The notes beneath the pieces are model-generated. The model was given only the letters and a program-made list of their open reading frames with translations. It had not been told where the DNA came from and did not search any database. 5,708 nucleotides of DNA from Deltaproteobacteria bacterium (lineage in GTDB: Bacteria > Desulfobacterota > DSM-4660 > Desulfatiglandales > HGW-15), in NCBI GenBank assembly GCA_016929815.1, contig JAFGIC010000489.1:1-5708 (forward strand), given 5' to 3'. Numbering within the stretch: position 1 is the stretch's first letter; every line of letters starts with the position of its first letter. The translations under genes and the position numbers were made by a program. Shown here one piece after another: positions 1-4,773 of the stretch.

Positions 1-2255
1 CCTTTGACGCAGAGCGGCCTTCCCCGGCTGAGGGGGATGAGGCCAGGGCAGCGGCCTCAAGGCTCCAGAGATTCAGCCGTGAAAAGATCAACATCATCAA
101 AAGCCTGGACCTCCTGGTAATAGATGAAATCAGCATGGTGAGGGCGGATCTTCTGGATGCAGTGGATACGGTGCTGCGCCGCTTCCGGGACCGGGAGAGG
201 CCCTTCGGAGGGGTCCAGTTGCTAATGATCGGCGACCTTCAGCAGCTGGCGCCGGTGGTCAAGGAAGAGGACTGGGAAATCCTGAGGCCCTATTATGATT
301 CGCCATTCTTCTTTTCGAGTAGGGCATTGCAGCAGACCGAGTTTGTATGCATTGAATTGAAAAGGATATACAGGCAGCAGGACCAGGCCTTTATCCGCCT
401 CTTGAACCGCGTGCGGGACAATCAACTGGATGACGAGACCCTCAGGGAGCTGAACCGCAGGCATATGCCCGGATTTTCGCCCCCCGACTCCGAAGGCTAC
501 ATCACATTGACTACCCACAATCGTCAGTCGCAGGAGATAAATATCTCGAAACTGAAGGCCCTGAAGGGAAAGGCCAGGATATTCAAGGCCGAGGTAACCG
601 GCGAATATCCGGAGCTCTCCTATCCGACCGATGTTGAACTGGAGCTGAAGGTCGGGGCGCAGGTGATGTTTGTTAAAAACGACATCTCACCCCTTAAACT
701 CTATTATAACGGCAGGATCGGGACTGTAACCAGGATGACGGAAGACCTTGTCTATGTGCGATGCCCGGGCGATGACTCGCCCATCGCTGTCGGCAAGGCG
801 GAATGGCAGAACTGCCGCTATGCCCTGGACGATGAGACAAAGGAGATAAAGGAGACAGTAATCGGGACCTTCACCCAGCACCCGCTCAAGACCGCCTGGG
901 CCATCACGATCCATAAAAGCCAGGGGCTCACCTTTGATAAGGCGATCATCGACGCGCGTGCGGCCTTTGCCCACGGCCAGGTCTATGTGGCCCTGTCCAG
1001 ATGCACGAGACTGGAAGGACTGGTATTGAGCTCGCCCCTGGGCCGCCAGGCCATGAAAAGCGATCAGGTCATAAGCCGCTTTACACGCCGGATGGAGGAA
1101 AATCCCCCTGATATGGATAAGCTGCGGGCCATGAAAAACGCCTATCAGAAGACACTGGCCCTCGATCTCTTTGATTTTTCCTCCCTTAAACGTCAGATGG
1201 GGGTTATGCTGACACTTGTGGGGAGATATCAATCGAGTATCGATTCGTCGGTGATAAAGATCCTTGAGCAGACGGATCATGTCTTGAAAACCGAACTGGC
1301 AGAGGTCTCCATCAAATTCCAAAGAGAGGTCCTTCGCCATATCTCGGAAAATCCGGATGTTGAAGGCCATCAACTCCTTCAGGAGCGCATCGTGAAGGCA
1401 TGCGCATATTTTGGCCCCAGGACGGCCGCTGCATTGCAGACACTAACAGAGCTGGAGATTGAGACCGATAACAAGGAGGTCCGCAAGTCCCTTCAGGAGG
1501 CACTGAAACGCCTGAGGTCGGAATTATCAATAAAGGCCGCGTGTCTGTCCGCGTGTGAGAAGGGGTTCAGCGCGGCAGCCTATCTGAATGCGAGGTCCAG
1601 TGCCGCCATAGAGGCCCCGAGGGATCAAAAACCCATGAAATCTGCGCCGGAATACACTGCCTCAAAACACCCTGAATTCCTCAAAAGTCTTAAATCATGG
1701 CGGGACGTTAAGGCCGAGGCACTTAATCTCCCGGGACACATGATCCTGCCCAGACGCACCCTCCTCGGGATCGCGGATGATCTGCCGGCCACTACAGGTG
1801 CCTTGATGGGCATCAAAGGAATGGGCAAAAAGAAGATGCAGAGATTCGGGCAGGAGCTTTTGGAGATGATAACCTCCTTCTGCAAAGAGAAAAACATCGT
1901 TATGCCCCTTGAACAGCCGGTTAAAGTAGTATCCGGATCAGCCGCGAAAGACGATACCAAAACATTGAGCCTGGAACTTTTTCTTTCCGGAAAAACCATT
2001 GCAGAGATTGCCGAGATAAGAAAGCTAAAGACAGGTACCATAGAAGAACACCTGTCGTTCTTTGTGGGGACAGGTCAGTTGGATGTGAAGAAGGTCGTCT
2101 CCGCGGATAAGATCGCACGCATATCCGATTATTTCAAGGATGCCCCAGACACAAGACTTTCGACTGCCAAGGCCGCCCTTGGAGATGATATCTCCTATGG
2201 GGAGATCAAATGCGTATTGAGACACCTGGAATTTACTGTTAAAAAAATATCCTGA
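1..2255 (+). CDS. Pif1/RecD-like SF1B DNA helicase with HRDC-like and HTH_40-like C-terminus (5' partial)
   Basis: The frame is open from base 3 to the TGA at 2253-2255, giving 750 visible residues; the N-terminus with the Walker A loop lies off the window (perhaps 100 residues, inferred from the family). The first ATG (135) cannot be the start, because Walker B (LLVIDEISMV) straddles it. Counting from that Met, later motifs are: GDLQQLAPV (33-41), YRQ (79-81) followed by a typical F..LLNRVR segment, GAQVMFVKND (174-183) and YYNGRIGTV (190-198), TIHKSQGLTFD (258-268) and GQVYVALSR (281-289). These are the ATPase and DNA-binding motifs of 5'-3' Pif1/RecD2-type helicases. A linker of about 190 residues is followed by an HRDC-like domain (about 513-585, with LLGIADDLPAT and IKGMGKKKMQRFG) and an HTH_40-like domain (about 606-700), the pair also found at RecQ C-termini. 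It probably unwinds DNA in replication or repair. Family assignment is firm; the exact role is inferred. Confidence 0.93.
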   Translation, partial: FDAERPSPAEGDEARAAASRLQRFSREKINIIKSLDLLVIDEISMVRADLLDAVDTVLRRFRDRERPFGGVQLLMIGDLQQLAPVVKEEDWEILRPYYDSPFFFSSRALQQTEFVCIELKRIYRQQDQAFIRLLNRVRDNQLDDETLRELNRRHMPGFSPPDSEGYITLTTHNRQSQEINISKLKALKGKARIFKAEVTGEYPELSYPTDVELELKVGAQVMFVKNDISPLKLYYNGRIGTVTRMTEDLVYVRCPGDDSPIAVGKAEWQNCRYALDDETKEIKETVIGTFTQHPLKTAWAITIHKSQGLTFDKAIIDARAAFAHGQVYVALSRCTRLEGLVLSSPLGRQAMKSDQVISRFTRRMEENPPDMDKLRAMKNAYQKTLALDLFDFSSLKRQMGVMLTLVGRYQSSIDSSVIKILEQTDHVLKTELAEVSIKFQREVLRHISENPDVEGHQLLQERIVKACAYFGPRTAAALQTLTELEIETDNKEVRKSLQEALKRLRSELSIKAACLSACEKGFSAAAYLNARSSAAIEAPRDQKPMKSAPEYTASKHPEFLKSLKSWRDVKAEALNLPGHMILPRRTLLGIADDLPATTGALMGIKGMGKKKMQRFGQELLEMITSFCKEKNIVMPLEQPVKVVSGSAAKDDTKTLSLELFLSGKTIAEIAEIRKLKTGTIEEHLSFFVGTGQLDVKKVVSADKIARISDYFKDAPDTRLSTAKAALGDDISYGEIKCVLRHLEFTVKKIS

Positions 2256-2284
2256 AACCGGAAGCACAGGGGTGGAAGGTTTAT

Positions 2285-2359
2285 ATGAACCTGCGGCCAC
2301 AACCCAATACATCCACTCCCCATAGATGGAGTAGAAAGCAAGGAAAACAGAAAAATTAA
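2285..2359 (+). CDS. possible 24-residue basic peptide ORF behind the helicase gene
   Basis: ATG at 2285, stop TAA at 2357-2359. The reason to list it is the purine-rich GGAAGG at 2274-2279, five bases before the ATG, an unusually good ribosome binding site. It starts 29 bases after the helicase stop, so it could be read from the same transcript. The predicted peptide (MNLRPQPNTSTPHRWSRKQG then KQKN) is proline-rich at first and strongly basic towards its end, with no membrane segment or known motif. I do not recognise it. A chance ORF is the more likely explanation. Confidence 0.18.
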   Translation: MNLRPQPNTSTPHRWSRKQGKQKN

Positions 2360-2395
2360 CTGTCGCATAAGGTTGTGTTTGTCTAAAAAAATATG

Positions 2396-2424
2396 TTGTA
2401 ATTGCAATTTATACTGACTATAAT
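2396..2424 (+). promoter_or_regulatory. sigma-70-type promoter for the HEPN/MNT pair
   Basis: A perfect -10 box TATAAT (2419-2424) lies exactly 17 bases after TTGTAA (2396-2401), a 4/6 match to the -35 consensus. Transcription would start near 2431, leaving a leader of about 70 bases before the ATG at 2502. A perfect 10-bp palindrome, AATTGCAATT (2400-2409), overlaps the end of the -35 box and the spacer; it could be an operator, but in such AT-rich DNA it may be chance. The promoter implies the pair is expressed independently of the helicase gene. Confidence 0.6.
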
Positions 2425-2485
2425 TCTTTCTGTTTAATAATAAATAAATCAAATAACACTCTTTCTTTTAATGTTGTTTCATGTT

Positions 2486-2491
2486 GAGAGG
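2486..2491 (+). promoter_or_regulatory. ribosome binding site that sets the HEPN start at 2502
   Basis: GAGAGG lies ten bases before the ATG at 2502. An in-frame ATG at 2481 would place this sequence inside the coding region and has only T-rich DNA upstream, so 2502 is preferred. Confidence 0.55.
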
Positions 2492-2501
2492 TCAGGCCTC
2501 C

Positions 2502-2897
2502 ATGTTTAAAGAAACAAAAAATTGGATAGAGTCCTCCGATTATGATGCTCAGACAGCAGCGCATATGCTTCAGACGGGAAGGTTTATTTACGTCATATTT
2601 ATGTGCCATTTGGCAATTGAGAAGATTTTAAAAGCCATAGTCCAGGAAGGTACAGGCAAACTTCCAAACAAAACTCATGATCTGATTTATCTGATTCAAA
2701 CAGCAAAAATCATACTGCCTGAACATTTGATGGATTTCATAGGCAAAATAAATAATGCAAGCATCGTTACCAGATATCCTGAAGATTTATCAAAATTGAT
2801 ATCCTCTTACCCTGAGCAGGTGGCCAGAGATTATTTAAACAGCACCCACGAGGTTATTGCATGGTTAAAAAAAGACACCAGATTAATGAAATTATAA
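2502..2897 (+). CDS. HEPN-domain protein, putative toxin of an HEPN/MNT pair
   Basis: 131 residues from the preferred ATG, all one HEPN domain. The N-terminal helix (KNWIESSDYDAQTAAHMLQT) is followed by the family's helix with the CHLAIEKILKAIV core (35-47), the conserved THDL (58-61) and an RYPED segment (91-95). HEPN proteins paired with a minimal nucleotidyltransferase form type VII toxin-antitoxin modules in which the HEPN partner is often an RNase. The canonical RX4-6H RNase motif is not at its usual place: no His follows R91. The only match is R109-x6-H116 in the last helix, which may be accidental, and the RX4HXY motif whose Tyr is AMPylated in HepT is absent. The protein may therefore be a non-nuclease subfamily member, such as a dimerising partner of the nucleotidyltransferase. 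Its 3' end overlaps the next gene by 37 bases, showing an operon. Family call firm, toxicity inferred. Confidence 0.87.
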   Translation: MFKETKNWIESSDYDAQTAAHMLQTGRFIYVIFMCHLAIEKILKAIVQEGTGKLPNKTHDLIYLIQTAKIILPEHLMDFIGKINNASIVTRYPEDLSKLISSYPEQVARDYLNSTHEVIAWLKKDTRLMKL

Positions 2898-3187
2898 GCA
2901 AGTATAAAAATTCCTTAGCCGCCCTTGGAATAAAAACTGAAAAGGTTGTTCTTTATGGTTCCTATGCCTATGGCCAGGCAAGAGAGGGTAGTGATATTGA
3001 TTTGATCGTCATATCTCCTGATTTTGCGGATAAAAACCTTCGAGAACGGCTTGAACTCTTAGGAATAGCCTCCGCAAGAATCATGGAACCTATCCAAGCA
3101 CTAGGTTATACCTCAGAGGAGTTGGAGGCAGAAGATAGAAGTTCCTTTATTAGGGAAATTCTTGAGTATGGTAAAACAGCAGCATAA
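2861..3187 (+). CDS. minimal nucleotidyltransferase (MNT) domain protein, putative antitoxin
   Basis: 108 residues, a stand-alone DNA polymerase beta-type nucleotidyltransferase. The signature is complete: G33-S34, ten residues, then D45-x-D47 (LYGSYAYGQA followed by REGSDIDLIVIS), giving the two metal-binding aspartates; E76 in the EPIQALGYT strand is a candidate third acidic residue. The C-terminal FIREILEYGK helix is typical of MNT partners of HEPN proteins. In characterised MntA/HepT systems the MNT antitoxin AMPylates the HEPN toxin; the intact metal site allows catalysis here, but the usual target Tyr motif is missing from the partner, so binding alone or another target is possible. The start at 2861 has GAGG (2850-2853) seven bases upstream and lies inside the HEPN gene in another frame, so the two are translationally coupled. 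It could also be described simply as a KNTase-like protein. Confidence 0.88.
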   Translation: MVKKRHQINEIISKYKNSLAALGIKTEKVVLYGSYAYGQAREGSDIDLIVISPDFADKNLRERLELLGIASARIMEPIQALGYTSEELEAEDRSSFIREILEYGKTAA

Positions 3188-3360
3188 AAATATTTAAATT
3201 GCCTTGAACAGAAATTCTGAGAACTGGAAACATTACCAAAAGGATTTTTGAAGTTTCCTTTCTGATAATTTTATTTTATGTAAACAGCCTAAAACATTGC
3301 GTTTTTAAGAAATAGATTTTGTGCAATTACACTTTGCCTAAATATTTCTTTTGGTTATGT

Positions 3361-3406
3361 GTCCCCATAAAATGTCGAAAACGCGCTTTCGACATTTTAT
3401 AGGGAC
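3361..3406. repeat. 46-base palindrome with 20-base arms
   Basis: The left arm 3361-3380 (GTCCC, C, ATAAAATGTCGAAA) pairs with the right arm 3387-3406 (TTTCGACATTTTAT, A, GGGAC) around the six-base loop ACGCGC. Nineteen of 20 positions are complementary; the single mismatch is C3366 against A3401. The stem is far longer than needed for a terminator and no T-run follows on either strand, so a REP-like or MITE-like repeat, or a protein-binding or structural element, fits better. Read as RNA it would still form a very stable hairpin that could protect the HEPN/MNT mRNA end. Confidence 0.8.
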
Positions 3407-3522
3407 TCACTCGCGACAGGCCGAAAAACATGAAGACATTAATAAGTTAGCCTTCCCTTTTCTTGCGGTTTAAGACAAGGTTCGAAAATCCCATTCACCG
3501 CCTCTGAAATTTTTATAAAATT

Positions 3523-3552
3523 CATACAACCGCCTTTCGGTTATGGTTTTTT
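3523..3552 (+). terminator. weak candidate terminator hairpin
   Basis: AACCG (3528-3532) pairs with CGGTT (3538-3542) around CCTTT; CAT (3523-3525) can pair with ATG (3543-3545) across a two-base bulge. TTTTTT follows at 3547-3552. The stem is short, and it lies about 340 bases after the MNT stop, so it would be only a backup terminator before vapBC. Confidence 0.3.
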
Positions 3553-3670
3553 AAAACACATTTGTCGCAAGCGGGCCGTCGAAAATGTCTTTAAAATCAA
3601 TTCGAAATACTGGATATTTTTAAGAAAAAAATAATATGCATTCCTTATAAAATTACAATCAATATTACAC

Positions 3671-3699
3671 TTGACAATCCCTACCCCCTTGCATAGACT
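3671..3699 (+). promoter_or_regulatory. sigma-70-type promoter of the vapBC-like operon
   Basis: A perfect -35 box TTGACA (3671-3676) is followed after exactly 17 bases by TAGACT (3694-3699), a 4/6 match to the -10 consensus. The start of transcription would be near 3706, giving a leader of about 27 bases before the antitoxin ATG. A strong -35 with a weaker -10 suits an operon held down by its own product. Confidence 0.7.
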
Positions 3700-3718
3700 A
3701 AGTTCATTAAACTAAGTC
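3696..3718. promoter_or_regulatory. candidate vapBC autoregulatory operator
   Basis: A 23-base inverted repeat centred on 3707 runs from GACTAAGTT to AACTAAGTC; nine of its eleven base pairs match. It also contains ACTAAGT twice as a direct repeat (3697-3703 and 3711-3717). It covers the end of the -10 box and the expected transcription start, where binding of the Phd-type antitoxin or the antitoxin-toxin complex would block RNA polymerase. Autorepression through such palindromes is the norm for Phd/VapB antitoxins; binding here is inferred from position and symmetry. Confidence 0.55.
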
Positions 3719-3721
3719 CGA

Positions 3722-3726
3722 TGAGG
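3722..3726 (+). promoter_or_regulatory. ribosome binding site that sets the antitoxin start at 3733
   Basis: TGAGG lies six bases before the ATG at 3733. The earlier in-frame ATG at 3721 overlaps this site and is therefore unlikely to be the start. Confidence 0.65.
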
Positions 3727-3732
3727 CATTCT

Positions 3733-3981
3733 ATGCAAACTATCAATATCCATGAAGCAAAGACACACCTTTCACGCCTAGTCGATGATGCGGCCAAAGG
3801 CAATGTCTTTATCATTGCCAAGGCAGGAAAGCCTATGGTCAAAGTCATGCCCCTGACCGAAGGTGAATTGAAAGAAGCTGAAAAGTTAGGATTCATGTCC
3901 GGTGAGATTTCTGTGCCGGATGATTTCGATTCCCTCGGGGCTACGGAGATCATCCGGGATTTCGAAGGAAGGCCGGCATGA
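3733..3981 (+). CDS. vapB: Phd/YefM-family antitoxin (VapB role)
   Basis: 82 residues from the ATG at 3733. The N-terminal part (INIHEAKTHLSRLVDDA, 4-20, then FIIAKAGKPMVKVMPL, 26-41) is the classic Phd/YefM DNA-binding fold, which dimerises and binds operator DNA. The C-terminal part (LGFMSGEISVPDDFD, 52-66) is the tail found in antitoxins paired with Sll0205-like PIN toxins; it would wrap over and block the toxin's active site. It overlaps the toxin gene by four bases (ATGA), giving coupled translation. The protein should neutralise the toxin and repress its own promoter through the palindrome just upstream. The symbol reflects its partner; the fold is Phd rather than AbrB. Nothing is missing or truncated. 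Confidence 0.92.
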   Translation: MQTINIHEAKTHLSRLVDDAAKGNVFIIAKAGKPMVKVMPLTEGELKEAEKLGFMSGEISVPDDFDSLGATEIIRDFEGRPA

Positions 3982-4367
3982 AACTCCTTCTCGACACCCA
4001 TATCCTATTATGGGCAGCGGGGCAGCCGGAAAAACTCTCCGAATCAGCCGGAAAACTCCTTATGACGCCCGATAATTCGCTATTTTTCAGTTCAGCAAGC
4101 ATATGGGAAATCGTAATAAAACGCAGGCTTGGGCGTGATGATTTCAAGGTGGACCCTGTCCGGTTGAGAAAGATGCTTATAGCGCACGGATACACTGAGC
4201 TTCCAATTACTGCCGAGCATGCATTGAAGGTAGAAACATTGCCTTTGCTTCACAAAGATCCTTTTGACCGTATACTATTGGCACAGGCCCGTACTGAAGG
4301 CATGCTTTTACTCACAGTCGATACGTCAATACTCCAATATCGGGAATCCACCATATCCGTCCTGTAA
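3978..4367 (+). CDS. vapC: VapC-family PIN-domain ribonuclease toxin (Sll0205-like)
   Basis: 129 residues, a complete single PIN domain. The acidic active-site residues are all visible: D6 in LLLDTHILLW, E44 in SASIWEIVIK, D97 in HKDPFDRILLAQA (D94 nearby) and D115 in TVDTSI. The combined DTHILLW, WEI.IK and DPFDR.L.AQA signatures mark the COG3744/Sll0205-like branch. VapC toxins are Mg2+-dependent endoribonucleases, commonly cutting tRNA or rRNA; the target here is unknown. The start ATG lies inside the antitoxin's end (ATGA) and has AAGGAAGG (3965-3972) five bases upstream. Intact catalytic residues and an intact antitoxin suggest a working module. Expression should follow the shared promoter at 3671-3699. 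Confidence 0.94.
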   Translation: MKLLLDTHILLWAAGQPEKLSESAGKLLMTPDNSLFFSSASIWEIVIKRRLGRDDFKVDPVRLRKMLIAHGYTELPITAEHALKVETLPLLHKDPFDRILLAQARTEGMLLLTVDTSILQYRESTISVL

Positions 4368-4384
4368 GTTTAAGGGTAAAGTAT

Positions 4385-4441
4385 ATGCAATCCATAGAAA
4401 AAGAAATAGAAGGAGCATTTCTTCTGAAACCTGAGCACTAA
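4385..4441 (+). pseudogene. possible 5' remnant of an rmlC-like gene, or an 18-residue peptide
   Basis: ATG at 4385 with AAGGG (4372-4376) eight bases upstream, and TAA at 4439-4441. The product, MQSIEKEIEGAFLLKPEH, resembles the N-terminus of dTDP-4-dehydrorhamnose 3,5-epimerases (an I...I.G..L..P pattern before the F.D.RG motif), but the frame stops just where that motif should begin and it does not resume in another frame. It starts 17 bases after the vapC stop, as an operon member would. The resemblance rests on 18 residues recalled from the family and could be chance. Confidence 0.25.
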
Positions 4442-4454
4442 CCTTCAGGTTTTG
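4427..4454 (+). terminator. probable Rho-independent terminator of the vapBC operon
   Basis: AAACCTGA (4427-4434) pairs perfectly with TCAGGTTT (4445-4452), extended by a G-T wobble, around an eight-base loop. The stem runs directly into a T-rich stretch (TTTTGTT, 4450-4456). It sits 60 bases after the vapC stop and ahead of the PilZ promoter. The stem is only half G/C, so efficiency may be moderate. Confidence 0.5.
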
Positions 4455-4682
4455 TTAAATCTACCGCACTATCCTTGATCCGTTGTCAACCGCATCGACT
4501 ATATAACCGGGTTCCTTGTATCCCCCACAGGTTAAATCATTTACCGTGCTCCCCGGGAAACCGGCAAAGAACATACAAATCTGATGAATACGGCTTTATA
4601 TACCTGCCCCGCAGGACTCATTGAGCTTGACCGCTTATCTAAAGAGGGCAATTGTGGTAAAATTTACAACATTAACCTGTCA

Positions 4683-4698
4683 TGGCATAAACATTGCA
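4683..4698 (+). promoter_or_regulatory. sigma-54 (RpoN) -24/-12 promoter for the PilZ gene
   Basis: TGGCA (4683-4687) and TTGCA (4694-4698) are perfect -24 and -12 cores, with the invariant GG (4684-4685) and GC (4696-4697) separated by exactly ten bases as sigma-54 requires. Transcription would begin near 4709, upstream of both possible starts of the PilZ gene. Flagellar and surface genes are common sigma-54 targets. Activation would need an enhancer-binding protein whose site I cannot identify. Confidence 0.65.
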
Positions 4699-4747
4699 TT
4701 TTACCCTTTATTTACATGATTATAACCTTTTTTCTGCGTGAAAAAAC

Positions 4748-4752
4748 GGAGG
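4748..4752 (+). promoter_or_regulatory. orphan Shine-Dalgarno-like GGAGG near the PilZ gene start
   Basis: A perfect GGAGG lies 21 bases before the ATG at 4774, too far for normal spacing, and ten bases inside the frame that would open at GTG 4738. No ATG, GTG or TTG falls at the right distance, so it leaves the true start unresolved. Confidence 0.3.
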
Positions 4753-4773
4753 TCGAACACCAGATACATTACT

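Larger units (their letters stand above)
3188..3670. other. gene-free AT-rich spacer between the two toxin-antitoxin pairs
   Basis: No convincing coding frame is seen on either strand; stops are frequent and no ribosome binding site precedes a frame of useful length. It holds a long palindrome (3361-3406), a weaker hairpin with a T-run (3523-3552), and several related TCGAAAA words (around 3375, 3482 and 3579). The mixed AT-rich and CG-containing texture suggests decayed or repetitive intergenic sequence rather than a lost gene that I can name. Confidence 0.6.
4368..4682. other. spacer between vapC and the PilZ gene with gene debris
   Basis: No full-length gene is apparent. The stretch contains a short ORF resembling the beginning of an RmlC epimerase (4385-4441), a terminator-like hairpin (4427-4454), and on the minus strand a 37-codon frame that reads like protein (4461-4574). 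A plus-strand frame opening at ATG 4584 has no ribosome binding site and runs into the PilZ gene in another frame, so I do not call it. Confidence 0.5.

Noticed and set aside
687..1373. Long open frame on the minus strand inside the helicase gene
   Set aside because: It lies wholly antisense to a strongly conserved helicase region, and its product resembles no family; it is a shadow of the GC-biased codons.
2315..2332. ACTCC/GGAGT hairpin considered as the helicase gene terminator
   Set aside because: Only five base pairs and no T-run follows, so it does not meet the pattern of a Rho-independent terminator.
2397..3331. TGTAATTGCA at 2397-2406 and its reverse complement at 3322-3331 flanking the HEPN/MNT pair, considered as element ends
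   Set aside because: The match does not extend beyond ten bases, and a ten-base inverted match is expected by chance in AT-rich DNA of this size.
3462..3570. CTTGCG and CGCAAG about 100 bases apart, considered as ends of a larger inverted repeat or small mobile element
   Set aside because: Similarity ends after six bases on both sides; no target duplication or transposase fragment is visible.
3681..4001. 106-codon minus-strand frame antisense to the antitoxin gene
   Set aside because: The opposite strand encodes a clear Phd-type antitoxin with ribosome binding site and operon overlap; the antisense product has no recognisable features.
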